Below, piece by piece: positions 34,179 through 43,166 of a stretch of DNA of 64,000 nt. How positions within the stretch are numbered: the first letter of the stretch is position 1; each line of letters opens with the position of its first letter. This DNA comes from Nocardioides solisilvae (GTDB lineage Bacteria > Actinomycetota > Actinomycetes > Propionibacteriales > Nocardioidaceae), in assembly GCF_003194625.1 (NCBI RefSeq), contig NZ_QHKX01000002.1:1-64000 (forward strand), in the 5' to 3' direction. A program made the position numbers and the translations under genes. The notes under the pieces were generated by a model. That model was not told where the DNA came from. It searched no databases and saw only the letters and a list, made by a program, of their open reading frames with translations.

Positions 34179-34807
34179 GCCTCCCCGCCCTGCGGCAGGT
34201 AGGCGCGGACCAGCTTGGCCACGTGCTTGGCGATGACGTCGGTCTCGAGGTTGACCCGGTCCCCGACCCGGCGGAACCCGAGGGTGGTGCGGGCCAGGGT
34301 CTCGGGGATCAGGCTGACCGTGAAGCTGCGCTCGCCCACGTCGACCAGGGTGAGGCTGACGCCGTCCACCGTGATCGACCCCTTCTCGACGAGGTACGGC
34401 GCCATCTCGGGAGGCATCGAGACCTCCACGACCTCCCAGTGCTCGCTGGGGGTGCGTGCCAGCACCTCGCCGACCCCGTCGACGTGGCCCTGGACGATGT
34501 GGCCGCCCAGGCGCTTGTCGGCGGTGACGGCGCGCTCGAGGTTGACCCGGTCGCCGGGGGCGACCCCCGCGAGGCTGGTCCGGTCGAGGGTCTCCTGCAT
34601 CAGGTCGGCGGTCCACAGGTCGACCGCTCCCCCCGGCACCGACGAGCCGGTGTCGCTCACGGTCAGGCAGCAGCCGTTGACCGAGATCGAGTCACCCAGG
34701 TGGACGTCGTCCAGCACGGTCTCGGCAGCGATGGTGAGGCGGAGGGCGTCGCCCTGGTCGAGCACCGCGTGCACGGTGCCGAGCTCCTCCACGATTCCGG
34801 TGAACAT
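34175..34807 (-). CDS. ribE: riboflavin synthase alpha chain
   Basis: 210 aa, two lumazine-binding repeats: [10 protein letters not shown] with [11 protein letters not shown] in the first, and [12 protein letters not shown] with [12 protein letters not shown] in the second. Dismutates two lumazines to riboflavin. AGGAGG just before the ATG; start overlaps the ribD stop, stop overlaps the ribM start. Confidence 0.97.
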   Translation of the reverse strand: MFTGIVEELGTVHAVLDQGDALRLTIAAETVLDDVHLGDSISVNGCCLTVSDTGSSVPGGAVDLWTADLMQETLDRTSLAGVAPGDRVNLERAVTADKRLGGHIVQGHVDGVGEVLARTPSEHWEVVEVSMPPEMAPYLVEKGSITVDGVSLTLVDVGERSFTVSLIPETLARTTLGFRRVGDRVNLETDVIAKHVAKLVRAYLPQGGEA

Positions 34808-35859
34808 CAGTCCTCCTGCAGGGGCACGGGTCGCTGGGGGGTCATGGTGAGGCGCACGTTGGTCTCGGCGCCCTCGCCGAGGACGGTCACGTCGACGACG
34901 TCGAGGTGGTGGGCGTCGGCGATCGTGGCGATCCCCAGGTCGCCGACGCTGGAGCGGCCGGAGCCCAGCAGCATCGGCGCCACGTACGCGACGACCTCGT
35001 CGACCAGCCCGGCGGCCAGGAACGCCGCCGCCAGGGTCGGCCCGCCCTCGAGGAATACGTGCTGCCGCTCCCGTGCCCGCAGCAGGGCCAGCGCCTCGTG
35101 CGGGTCGCGGGTGCGCAGCAGGACGGTCTCGGCGGCGTCGTCGAGCACGCGGCGGTCGTCGGGGAGCTCGCGCAGGCCCATCACCGCCCGCAGCAGCTGG
35201 ACGGGGAGGTCGCGGTCGTCGGCGTCGCGGACCGTGAGCCGTGGGTCGTCGACGACGACCGTGTTGGTGCCCACCAGGATCGTGTCGCAGAGCGCCCGGA
35301 GGCGGTGGGTGTCGACCCGGGCGGGGCGCGAGCTGACCCAGCGGCTGGTGCCGTCGGCGGCGGCGCTGCGACCGTCCAGGGTGGTGGCGAACTTCCACGT
35401 GACGAAGGGGCGGCCGTGCTCGTGGGCGAAGGTCCACGCGCGGTTGACCGCGCGGGCCTCCGCGGCGAGCAGGCCCTCGGCCACCTCGACCCCGGCCTCC
35501 CGCAGGGCCTCGCCACCGCCGCGGGCGACCGGGTTGGGATCGGCCTGGGCGAAGACCACCCGTCGCACGCCGGCCGCCAGCAGCGCCTGCGAGCACGGAC
35601 CGGTGCGGCCCGTGTGGTGGCAGGGCTCCAGGGTGACCACCGCGGTGGTGCCGCGGGCGTCCGAGCCGGCCCGGGCCAGGGCGTCGGCCTCGGCGTGCGG
35701 GGTGCCGGCCCCGCGGTGGAACCCCTCGGCGACGACGCGGCCGTCGTCGTCCAGCAGGACGCAGCCCACCCGCGGGTTGGGCCCGAGCGGCACGCCCGGG
35801 GTCGTCGCGAGCGCGAGGGCGCGGCGCATGGCGTCGCGCTCCGCCTGGCTGGTGGTCAT
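34807..35859 (-). CDS. ribD: bifunctional riboflavin deaminase/reductase
   Basis: 350 aa. N-terminal zinc deaminase with HAEADA and PCHHTGRTGPC; C-terminal reductase with TLDGRSAAADGTSRWVS, TILVGTNTVVVDDPRLT and FLEGGPTLAAAFL. The frame is open upstream through the riboswitch, but ATG at 35859 with GGGAGAGG before it matches the family start. First gene of the riboswitch-controlled unit. Confidence 0.96.
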   Translation of the reverse strand: MTTSQAERDAMRRALALATTPGVPLGPNPRVGCVLLDDDGRVVAEGFHRGAGTPHAEADALARAGSDARGTTAVVTLEPCHHTGRTGPCSQALLAAGVRRVVFAQADPNPVARGGGEALREAGVEVAEGLLAAEARAVNRAWTFAHEHGRPFVTWKFATTLDGRSAAADGTSRWVSSRPARVDTHRLRALCDTILVGTNTVVVDDPRLTVRDADDRDLPVQLLRAVMGLRELPDDRRVLDDAAETVLLRTRDPHEALALLRARERQHVFLEGGPTLAAAFLAAGLVDEVVAYVAPMLLGSGRSSVGDLGIATIADAHHLDVVDVTVLGEGAETNVRLTMTPQRPVPLQED

Positions 35860-36174
35860 CGCCTCTCCCGGGTCCGTCGCGGACTCTCGGGGGCGTGGTC
35901 GTCGGCGGCGCCACCCGCACGGCGGGGGACGGCGTCGGAGACCTGCGTGCGTCTTCTCATCCGGACTTTGACCGTCGGTCCAGGAGTTCCACCTGGTCAA
36001 CCGGCCACTGGCGGTGGCCGGGTCGCGGACTTCCGGTCGAGGCGCGGACGCCTCGCTCGGTCACCGCCGGTGCGGAGTTTCACCGCCCCCAGAGCACGCG
36101 AGCTCTTCAGCTTGCGGGGGCCACTCTGCCACACGGCACCCGCTGCTCCGCATCCGGTGTGGTGGACGACACGC
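35860..36174 (-). other. ribD upstream region without genes
   Basis: 315 bp between rpe and ribD. It holds the FMN riboswitch (35945-36099), its expression platform (35860-35944) and, at 36100-36174, a GC-rich segment that should contain the promoter; no clean -35/-10 pair is seen there. Confidence 0.6.
35945..36099 (-). promoter_or_regulatory. FMN riboswitch
   Basis: Read on the minus strand, the RFN signature is plain: GGGGGCGGTGAAACTCC, CACCGGCGGTGA, AGTCCGCGACCC, GACCGACGGTCAAAGTCC and the 3' GGATGAGAAGA. P1 closes by GCGTGC (36094-36099) with GCACGC (35945-35950). About 85 nt separate it from the ribD ATG; a small GTCCG-CGA-CGGAC hairpin and the GGGAGAGG ribosome-binding site lie there, suggesting control of translation start rather than a strong terminator. 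Confidence 0.95.
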
Positions 36175-36843
36175 TCAGGCGGAGGCGGCCGCGGTCTCGG
36201 CCTTCGCCCGCAGCTCACGGACCATGGCGTCGGGGTCGTCGGCGGAGTAGACGGCCGAGCCCGCGACGAAGACGTCGGCGCCCGCCTCGGCGCACCGCTC
36301 GATCGTCTCGAGGCTGACGCCGCCGTCGACCTGGAGCCAGGTCTCGACGCCGTGCTTGCGCATCAGCGCGCGGGCCGCCCGGATCTTGGGCAGGCAGAGG
36401 TCGAGGAACTTCTGCCCGCCGAAGCCGGGCTCGACGGTCATGACCAGCAGCATGTCGAGCTCGGGCAGCAGCGCCTCGTAGGGCTCCACGGGGGTGGCGG
36501 GCTTCAGCGCCATGCTGGCCCGCGCGCCCTGGGCCCGGATCTCGCGGGCCAGGCGGACCGGCGCCTTCGCCGCCTCGGCGTGGAAGGTGACGCTGCCGCA
36601 GCCGGCCTCGGCGTACGCCGGCGCCCACCGGTCGGGGTCCTCGATCATCAGGTGGGCGTCGAGGGGGATCGCGGTGTGGCGGGCGAGGCTCTCGACCACC
36701 GGGAGCCCGAGGGTCAGGTTCGGCACGAAGTGGTTGTCCATCACGTCGACGTGCACCCAGTCGGCGCTGCCGATCCGGGACACCTCGGCCCCGAGGGCGG
36801 CGAGGTCGGCGTTGAGGATGCTCGGCGTGATCTGGATTCCCAC
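36175..36843 (-). CDS. rpe: ribulose-phosphate 3-epimerase
   Basis: 222 aa TIM barrel of the pentose phosphate pathway. [45 protein letters not shown] and [10 protein letters not shown] carry the His/Asp metal and acid-base residues. GTG at 36843 lies 6 nt after TACGAT (36850-36855), a leaderless arrangement. Supplies ribulose 5-phosphate, also a riboflavin precursor, immediately upstream of the rib operon. Confidence 0.96.
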   Translation of the reverse strand: MGIQITPSILNADLAALGAEVSRIGSADWVHVDVMDNHFVPNLTLGLPVVESLARHTAIPLDAHLMIEDPDRWAPAYAEAGCGSVTFHAEAAKAPVRLAREIRAQGARASMALKPATPVEPYEALLPELDMLLVMTVEPGFGGQKFLDLCLPKIRAARALMRKHGVETWLQVDGGVSLETIERCAEAGADVFVAGSAVYSADDPDAMVRELRAKAETAAASA

Positions 36844-36855
36844 GCCGACATCGTA
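36844..36855 (-). promoter_or_regulatory. -10 box of a leaderless start (rpe)
   Basis: Minus-strand TACGAT (36850-36855), 6 nt to GTG at 36843. Confidence 0.45.
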
Positions 36856-36863
36856 GGTGCGGG

Positions 36864-37823
36864 TCAGTCGGGGTCGGCCGGGGGCTCGGCTCCCTCGGCC
36901 TCGTCGCGCTCCGCCCACTCCAGCAGGGGCGCGAGGTCGAAGACCGCGTCGTCGATCCCGGCGTGCAGGTCGCCGAGCTCGGCGTACCGAGCCGGCACCG
37001 TGGCGATCGTGAAGTCCTGCGGCACCACGTCGTCCACCTCGTCCCAGCGCACCGGGGTGGAGACCCGGGCGTCCGGGACCCCGCGCACGGAGTACGCCGC
37101 CGCGATCGTGTGGTCGCGGGCGTTCTGGTTGTAGTCCACGAAGAGCGCGGCCGGGTCGCGGTCCTTGCGCCACCACGCCGTGGTGACGTCGTCGGGCGCC
37201 CGGCGCTCGACCTCCCGGGCGAAGGCCAGGGCCGCCCGACGCACGTCGGAGAAGCCGTGCTCGGGCGGGATCCGGACGTAGACGTGGAGCCCCGACCCGC
37301 CGCTGGTCTTGGGGAACCCGGTCGCCCCCAGCTCGTCGAGCACCTCGTGGACCACGTGGGCGACCCGCCGCACCTGCGCCCAGTCGGAGTCGGGGCCGGG
37401 GTCGAGGTCGATCCGCCACTCGTCGGGCTTCTCGGTGTCGGCGCGGCGGCTGTTCCACGGGTGGAACTCGACCGTCGACATCTGCACCGCCCAGACCACC
37501 TGGGCGAGCTCGGTCACGCACAGCTCGTCGGCCGTCCGCTTCCAGCGCGGGAAGAACAGCTCGACCGTCTTCACCCAGGGGGGCGCCCCGGCGGGGAGCC
37601 GCTTCTGGTGGACCTTCTCCCCCGCCAGCCCCTTGGGGAAGCGGTGCAGCATGCACGGACGCTCGCGCAGGGCGTTGACGATCCCGTCGCCCACGGCCAG
37701 GTAGTACTCGACCAGGTCGAGCTTCGTGGCCCCGGTCTCGGGGAAGTAGACGCGGTCGGGGTTGCTCACCCGCACCACGCGGTCGTCGACCTCGATCTCG
37801 ACGGCGGGAGGCTTGGACGGCAC
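36864..37823 (-). CDS. stand-alone LigD-type DNA polymerase/primase domain protein
   Basis: 319 aa. Archaeo-eukaryotic-primase fold as in the polymerase domain of NHEJ ligase [22 protein letters not shown], the metal pair D139/D141 in [23 protein letters not shown] and [13 protein letters not shown]. No ligase or phosphoesterase domain is attached and no ku or ligD lies nearby. Such free forms can add ribonucleotides or gap-fill in repair. GTG at 37823 is preferred because TAGCCT lies 7 nt upstream and family similarity starts shortly after. Confidence 0.88.
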   Translation of the reverse strand: MPSKPPAVEIEVDDRVVRVSNPDRVYFPETGATKLDLVEYYLAVGDGIVNALRERPCMLHRFPKGLAGEKVHQKRLPAGAPPWVKTVELFFPRWKRTADELCVTELAQVVWAVQMSTVEFHPWNSRRADTEKPDEWRIDLDPGPDSDWAQVRRVAHVVHEVLDELGATGFPKTSGGSGLHVYVRIPPEHGFSDVRRAALAFAREVERRAPDDVTTAWWRKDRDPAALFVDYNQNARDHTIAAAYSVRGVPDARVSTPVRWDEVDDVVPQDFTIATVPARYAELGDLHAGIDDAVFDLAPLLEWAERDEAEGAEPPADPD

Positions 37824-37836
37824 GGACAGCAGGCTA
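37824..37836 (-). promoter_or_regulatory. -10 box of a leaderless start (LigD polymerase domain)
   Basis: Minus-strand TAGCCT (37831-37836), 7 nt to GTG at 37823; its TAG is the rsmB stop codon. Confidence 0.45.
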
Positions 37837-39321
37837 GCCGTCGCCCCGGCGCAGCAGGGCCATGAACATCGCATCGGTGCGGTGCCGGTGCGGCCACAGC
37901 TGGAGCGTGCCCGGCAACGGACCCGCGGCGTCCCGCGCCTCCGGGAGCACCGGGGCGAGGTCGACGAGGTCGACGTCCCCGCGCTCCGACAGCACCGCCG
38001 CGACGACGTCCGCGGTCTCCGCCAGGACCGGCGAGCAGGTGGAGTAGAGCACCACGCCGCCGGGCCGGACCGCGTCGAGCGCCCGGTCGAGCAGGGCGCG
38101 CTGCAGCGGCAGGAGGCCGGCGAGGTCGCCCTCCGTGCGCCGCCACCGGGACTCCGGCCGACGTCGCAGGGCGCCGAGACCCGTGCAGGGCACGTCGACG
38201 AGCACGCGGTCGAAGGTGCCGGGGTCCCAGGCGGGGACGGTCCCGTCGGCGGTGACCACGCCGAGCGCCGCGTCGGCCCCCGCGAGCGCCCGGCGGACCA
38301 GGCGGGCCCGGTGCTCCTGCCGCTCGACCGCGAGCAGCCGCGCGCCGGCGGCCGCGCCGGACTCCGTCCCGGCCAGCGCGGCCAGCAGGGCGGACTTGCC
38401 GCCCGGCCCGGCGCAGAGGTCGAGCCACCGCTCGGTCCGCGGCGCCCCGTCCGCCGGGGCTGCCAGCACCGCCCGGGCGAGCGCGAGGGCCACCAGCTGG
38501 GATCCCTCGTCCTGCACGCCGGCGCGCCCCTCGGCGACCGCGGGGACCTCGCCGGGGTCGCCGCCCGCCAGCACGACGCCGAACGGCGAGAGCCCGGTGG
38601 GCTCCCCCGGCAGCTCGGCCGGGACCGACCGGCCGGGGCGTGCCACGAGGACCACGGCGGGCGGGTCGTTGTCGGCCGCGAGCAGCCGCTCCAGCTCGGC
38701 GTCGACGTCGGCGACGCCGTCGGGGCCGGGCGCGCCCGGGCTCCGGGCCAGCGACGCGCCCAGCTGGTCCACGACCCAGCGCGGGTGCGAGTGCGCGACG
38801 GCGAGGAAGCCCCGGGGGTCGGTGGTCGGGTCGGGCGCGACCCGACGCACCCAGCCGGCCAGGTCGTGCTCGCTGACCCGGCGGAGCACCGCGTTGGCGA
38901 AGCCGGCGGCCCCCGGGCCGACCGTCGAGCGGACCAGGTCGACGGTGCTGCTCAGGGCCGCGTGAGCAGGCACCCGCATCGAGAGCAGCTGGTGGGTGCC
39001 GAGGCGGAGCGCGTCCAGGACCTTCGCCTGGACCTTCGCCAGCGGCCGGTCCACGCAGGCGGCCAGGACGGCGTCGTACGTGCCGCGGCGGCGCAGGGTG
39101 CCCGAGACGAGCTCGGTGGTGAAGGCGGCGTCGCGGCCCGTGAGGCCGTGCGCCCGCAGCACCGACGGCAGGACCAGGTTGGTGTACGCGTCGTCCACGC
39201 GGACCGCGACGAGCACGTCGAGGGCGGCCCGGCGGGGCGCGTCGGCCTCCGGGCGGGGCCGCGGGGGGCGTCCGCCCGGACGACGCCCCCGACGGGCCCG
39301 CGGGTCAGCCACCGAGCCCAC
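37834..39321 (-). CDS. rsmB: 16S rRNA (cytosine-C5) methyltransferase, RsmB/Sun family
   Basis: About 490 aa. N-terminal NusB-like helical domain (about 30-170) and a SAM-dependent m5C methyltransferase domain: LDLCAGPGGKSALLAAL, LVDVPCTGLGALRRRPE, and the catalytic-site LYSTCSPVLAET. GTG at 39321 or 39312 are both possible starts; the second has AGGTGG before it. Overlaps the end of the MmcQ-like gene. Part of the def-fmt-rsmB translation cluster. Confidence 0.93.
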   Translation of the reverse strand: MGSVADPRARRGRRPGGRPPRPRPEADAPRRAALDVLVAVRVDDAYTNLVLPSVLRAHGLTGRDAAFTTELVSGTLRRRGTYDAVLAACVDRPLAKVQAKVLDALRLGTHQLLSMRVPAHAALSSTVDLVRSTVGPGAAGFANAVLRRVSEHDLAGWVRRVAPDPTTDPRGFLAVAHSHPRWVVDQLGASLARSPGAPGPDGVADVDAELERLLAADNDPPAVVLVARPGRSVPAELPGEPTGLSPFGVVLAGGDPGEVPAVAEGRAGVQDEGSQLVALALARAVLAAPADGAPRTERWLDLCAGPGGKSALLAALAGTESGAAAGARLLAVERQEHRARLVRRALAGADAALGVVTADGTVPAWDPGTFDRVLVDVPCTGLGALRRRPESRWRRTEGDLAGLLPLQRALLDRALDAVRPGGVVLYSTCSPVLAETADVVAAVLSERGDVDLVDLAPVLPEARDAAGPLPGTLQLWPHRHRTDAMFMALLRRGDG

Positions 39322-39760
39322 CTGCCCGGAGGTCGGCGACGAGGCGCTTCGGGGCGCGGCACGCCCACGCCTCGGTCAGCACCTCGCGCAGCTCGGCGAG
39401 GGTGAGCTCGCCCAGGCGGGACTGCTGGACCAGCACCGCGTGGGTGCGGCGGAAGTGGTCGATGGTGAAGAAGGGCGTGCCGGGGTCGTCGACGAGTGCG
39501 GCCTTCTCGCCCTCGTCGGCCACGACGACCACCAGCAGGTCGTCGTACTCCTCCCCCGTCGCCGGGTCGACGGCGCTGGGATGGGGGTGGCGGTAGAGCA
39601 GGAAGCCCCTGCCCTTCTCGCCCCGGGGGACCTTCCAGGTCGGGACGTCGCCCCAGGTGACGCCGAGCTCGGTCTCGGGCAGTGCGCCGCAGATCGCCTC
39701 GACGTCCTCCGGGCGCGCGGGCCGCGAGCCGTCGTCCTGCTCCTCGCCGCGCCCGGCCAT
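39305..39760 (-). CDS. MmcQ/YjbR family protein
   Basis: 151 aa. The fold is recognised from VEAICGALPETELGVTWGDVPTWKV, FFTIDHFRRTHAVLVQ and LREVLTEAWACRAPKRL. Often labelled DNA-binding from the CyaY-like double-wing fold, but no role is established. Lies 1 bp after the fmt stop. Confidence 0.85.
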   Translation of the reverse strand: MAGRGEEQDDGSRPARPEDVEAICGALPETELGVTWGDVPTWKVPRGEKGRGFLLYRHPHPSAVDPATGEEYDDLLVVVVADEGEKAALVDDPGTPFFTIDHFRRTHAVLVQQSRLGELTLAELREVLTEAWACRAPKRLVADLRAGGLGG

Positions 39761-39761
39761 G

Positions 39762-40694
39762 TCAGGCGTCGCCCAGCCGGAACCCGGACTCCAGCCGGGC
39801 CCCCCGCGCCCAGTCGGCCGCGTCCATCTCCTTCTTGCCGAAGGGCTTGACGCGACCCAGCCGCACCGGGTCGGTGGCGGTGCCGACGAAGAGCGCCTTC
39901 TTGGTCACCTCCACCTCGCCGGGCGCGAGCCGGGGCTGGTCGGGGGCGGGACGCACGGGCCCGAGCTTGAGCCGCTCGCCGTCGTGGGTGCTCCAGGCGC
40001 CGGGGCCGGGCGTGCAGGCGCGGACGCGGCGGTCAACGGCCACGGCGGGCTCGGTCCAGTCGACCCGGGCGTCCTCGACGGTGATCTTGGGGGCGAAGGA
40101 GACGCCCTCGGCCTGCTGCTCACGGGCCTCCAGGGAGCCCGACTCGATGCCGTCGAGGGTCTGGACCAGCAACCCGGCCCCGCCCTCGGCCAGGCGGGCC
40201 AGGAGGTCGCCCGCGGTGTCGTCCTCGCGGATCCGCTCGGTCATCACCCCGAAGGTGGGACCGGCGTCCAGCTCCTTGACGATCCGGAACGTCGTCGCGC
40301 CGGTGACCTCGTCGCCGGCCCAGAGGGCGTGCTGGACCGGGGCGGCGCCGCGCCAGGACGGCAGCACCGAGAAGTGCAGGTTGACCCAGCCGTGCGGCAC
40401 CAGGTCGAGCGCCGACTGGGGCAGCAGGGCGCCGTAGGCGACGACCGGGCAGCAGTCCGGCGCCAGGGCCTTCAGCGCCGCCTGGAACTCGGGGTCGCGC
40501 GGGTGGTCGGGCTTGAGCACCGGCAGCCCGAGCTCCTCGGCGCGCTGCGCGACCGGGCTGGCGACCAGCCTGCGACCGCGGCCCGCGGGGGCGTCGGGGC
40601 GGGTGACGACGCCGACGACGTCGTGGCGGGACGCGACGAGGGCGTCGAGGGCGGGGACGGCGACCTCGGGGGTGCCGGCGAAGACGAGGCGCAT
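39762..40694 (-). CDS. fmt: methionyl-tRNA formyltransferase
   Basis: 310 aa. Formylates initiator Met-t[19 protein letters not shown] at the start, catalytic Asn and His in [17 protein letters not shown], Asp in [11 protein letters not shown]-terminal tRNA-binding domain (about 205-310). 1 bp after the def stop: the enzymes that add and later remove the formyl group are co-expressed. Confidence 0.97.
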   Translation of the reverse strand: MRLVFAGTPEVAVPALDALVASRHDVVGVVTRPDAPAGRGRRLVASPVAQRAEELGLPVLKPDHPRDPEFQAALKALAPDCCPVVAYGALLPQSALDLVPHGWVNLHFSVLPSWRGAAPVQHALWAGDEVTGATTFRIVKELDAGPTFGVMTERIREDDTAGDLLARLAEGGAGLLVQTLDGIESGSLEAREQQAEGVSFAPKITVEDARVDWTEPAVAVDRRVRACTPGPGAWSTHDGERLKLGPVRPAPDQPRLAPGEVEVTKKALFVGTATDPVRLGRVKPFGKKEMDAADWARGARLESGFRLGDA

Positions 40695-40695
40695 G

Positions 40696-41241
40696 TCAGA
40701 GACCGAAACCGTTCGTGGGGTGGGGGGAGACCTTGACGACGGGCTGCTCGAGGCCGAACCACTCGGACTCGCGGATCGCCCGCATGGCGGCCTTGCGGGC
40801 CTCGGCGTCGAGCCGGTCGATGAAGAGCACGCCGTCGAGGTGGTCCGTCTCGTGCTGGATGGCCCGCGCCAGCAGCTCGGAGCCCTCGATCCGCAGGGGC
40901 TCGCCGTGCATGTCGAAGCCGTCGGCGACGACCCGGAGCGCCCGCCGGCAGTCGAAGGTCAGGTCGGGGAGGGAGAGGCACCCCTCGGGACCGTCCTGCA
41001 CCTCGTCGGAGAGGCTCAGCGTGGGGTTGACGAGGTGGCCCACCTCTCCTTCCACGTGCCAGGTGAAGACCCGGAGGCCCACCCCGATCTGCGGCGCGGC
41101 CAGCCCCGCCCCGGGAGCCGCCAGCATCGTGTCGGTGAGGTCCCGGACGAGGGTGCGGATCTCCTTGTCGAAGGAGTCGACCTCCATGGCCGGTCTCCGG
41201 AGGACCGGGTCGCCGAACAGGCGGATGGGCTGGACTGCCAC
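40696..41241 (-). CDS. def: peptide deformylase
   Basis: 181 aa metalloprotease removing N-formyl groups from nascent proteins. All three motifs are intact: [15 protein letters not shown] (metal Cys) and QHETDHLDG (HExxH-type His pair with catalytic Glu). First gene of the def-fmt group. Confidence 0.97.
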   Translation of the reverse strand: MAVQPIRLFGDPVLRRPAMEVDSFDKEIRTLVRDLTDTMLAAPGAGLAAPQIGVGLRVFTWHVEGEVGHLVNPTLSLSDEVQDGPEGCLSLPDLTFDCRRALRVVADGFDMHGEPLRIEGSELLARAIQHETDHLDGVLFIDRLDAEARKAAMRAIRESEWFGLEQPVVKVSPHPTNGFGL

Positions 41242-41364
41242 GTGAACTGAGCTCCTCGCGTCGTGTGGCCGCCCAGTCTACGAACCCGTCCGGCGCGCAC
41301 CCGCGACGGTGCGGTCGGGCGCCGGTCCTGCCAGACTGACGCGGTCTGGACCGGGGAGGGTGAC

Positions 41365-42282
41365 ATGACGACAGTGGTGGAGGTCCGCGACCTCCGGATG
41401 CGCTACGGCGACACCGACGTGCTGACCGGCGTCGACTTCCACGTGGAGGCCGGGGAGGTGGTCTGCCTGCTGGGCCCCAACGGGGCCGGCAAGACCACCA
41501 CGATCGAGATCCTGGAGGGCTTCCGGATCCGCTCGGCCGGCGAGGTGGGGGTGCTGGGGCACGACCCGGCGACCGCCCCCGAGGACTGGCGGGCGCGGAC
41601 GGGCGTCGTCCTGCAGTCGTGGCGCGACCACCCGCGCTGGACCCCGCGTCGGCTGCTGGACCACCTGGGGCGGTTCTTCGAGCCCTACTCCGAGCCCGGC
41701 AGACCGCGGCCGCACGACACCGCGCTGCTCCTGGAGACCGTGGGGCTCACCGAGCACGCCGACCGCAAGCTCGTCACGCTCTCCGGCGGCCAGCGGCGCC
41801 GGCTGGACGTGGCGGCCGCCATCGTCGGTCGCCCCGAGCTGCTCTTCCTCGACGAGCCGACCACCGGCTTCGACCCGCAGGCGCGCCGGGAGTTCCACGA
41901 CCTGATCCAGCGGCTCGCCGCCGCCGAGGGGACCACCATCCTGCTGACCACGCACGACCTGGCCGAGGCGGAGAAGCTCGCGACCCGCGTGCTCGTGCTG
42001 GCCGGCGGGCAGATCGCCGCCGACGACACGGTCGACGGTCTCGCCCGGCGCGTCGAGGGCGAGGCCACCGTCCGGTGGCGGGTCGGGGCGGAGCGACGCA
42101 CCGCCGCCGTCACCGACGCGACCGCCTTCGTCCGCGACCTGCTCGACACGCACGGGGACGCGCTGGCGGACCTCGAGGTGCGCCGGGCCAGCCTCGAGGA
42201 GGCCTACCTCTCCCTGGTACGGCGGCACGAGTCCGGCCAGCAGGACGCCGCTGCGCGGCTCTTCACGGAGGTGGCCCGGTGA
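41365..42282 (+). CDS. ABC transporter ATP-binding protein (DrrA-like exporter type)
   Basis: 305 aa. Walker A GPNGAGKTT, Q-loop in VVLQSW, signature LSGGQRRRLDVA, Walker B LLFLDEPTTGFD, switch His in LLTTHDLAEAE; the C-terminal 80 residues are the extension common in DrrA-like proteins. ATG at 41365 has GGGGAGGG upstream. GTGA overlap with the permease. Substrate unknown; family members export drugs, lipids or polyketides. Confidence 0.92.
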   Translation: MTTVVEVRDLRMRYGDTDVLTGVDFHVEAGEVVCLLGPNGAGKTTTIEILEGFRIRSAGEVGVLGHDPATAPEDWRARTGVVLQSWRDHPRWTPRRLLDHLGRFFEPYSEPGRPRPHDTALLLETVGLTEHADRKLVTLSGGQRRRLDVAAAIVGRPELLFLDEPTTGFDPQARREFHDLIQRLAAAEGTTILLTTHDLAEAEKLATRVLVLAGGQIAADDTVDGLARRVEGEATVRWRVGAERRTAAVTDATAFVRDLLDTHGDALADLEVRRASLEEAYLSLVRRHESGQQDAAARLFTEVAR

Positions 42283-43130
42283 ACGCGGCGACCCACGCCT
42301 GGCGGCTGGGGCTGCGCCGCGGCTGGACCGAGTTCGTGCAGAGCATCCGGAGCCCGCAGGACCAGGGCTACTACCTCTTCACCGCCGTCCTCACGGTGGG
42401 CTACCTCTGGACCCAGCGGGACGAGGTCGTCGACGGCACGGACCTGACGGCGCCCACCGTCCTGCTGCCGAGCATCCTCGGGGCGTTGATCTGCTTCGGC
42501 ATGGTGATCGGGCCGGCCAGCTCGCTCGCGATGGAGAAGGAGGACGGGACCCTCCTCCGGCACAAGGCCGTCCCGCACGGGGTCCAGGGCTACTTCGCCG
42601 GTCAGCTGCTCTTCCACGTCCTGGGCCTGCTCCCCCAGCTCCTGGTCGTCCTGGTGCCCAGCTTCCTGCTCTTCGAGGGTTTGATGAGCGAGCCGACCGG
42701 CTGGCTGACCGTGACCTGGGTGGTCCTGCTCGGACTGGTGGCCACCCTCCCCCTCGGACTGGTGCTGGGCGGCCTGGTGCCCAGCCCGCAGAAGCTCGGC
42801 ACCTGGGGGATGCTGCCGATCCTCTTCCTCGTCGGCATCTCCGGGATCTTCTACCCGCTCGAACAGCTCTGGGGCTGGGTGCAGGTCCTCGCCCAGGCGT
42901 TCCCGGTCTACTGGGTCGCGCTCGGGTTGCGCTCGGCCTTCCTGCCGGACTCCGCGGCGGCCCTCGAGGTGGGCGAGAGCTGGCGCGTCCTGGAGACGGT
43001 GGGCGTCCTCGGGGCCTGGGCCGTGGTCGGGGCGCTCGTGACGCCGGTCGTCCTGCGTCGGATGGCGAGGCGGCAGACCGGCTCCCAGGTGGAGGCCGCG
43101 CGCGAGGCCAGCATGCAGTGGGTCCGGTGA
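42279..43130 (+). CDS. ABC transporter permease (ABC-2 type)
   Basis: 283 aa, six hydrophobic segments in the ABC-2 pattern, with the MEKEDGTLLRHKAVP stretch and the PLEQLWGWVQVLAQAFPVYW loop typical of the family before the last helices. GTG at 42279. Together with the preceding gene it forms a two-gene exporter on the plus strand between def and priA, both on the minus strand. Confidence 0.9.
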   Translation: MNAATHAWRLGLRRGWTEFVQSIRSPQDQGYYLFTAVLTVGYLWTQRDEVVDGTDLTAPTVLLPSILGALICFGMVIGPASSLAMEKEDGTLLRHKAVPHGVQGYFAGQLLFHVLGLLPQLLVVLVPSFLLFEGLMSEPTGWLTVTWVVLLGLVATLPLGLVLGGLVPSPQKLGTWGMLPILFLVGISGIFYPLEQLWGWVQVLAQAFPVYWVALGLRSAFLPDSAAALEVGESWRVLETVGVLGAWAVVGALVTPVVLRRMARRQTGSQVEAAREASMQWVR

Positions 43131-43166
43131 CCTGACGCAGCAGTGGTCACCCGACCGCCCAAACGC

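Noticed and set aside
35860-36000. N-terminal extension of RibD to an ATG at 36000
   Set aside because: The extension would be translated from the riboswitch and has no family similarity; ATG 35859 has a good ribosome-binding site.
41242-43130. ABC exporter as a horizontally acquired island
   Set aside because: Base composition and codon use look like the neighbours, and there are no repeats, tRNA or integrase near it.
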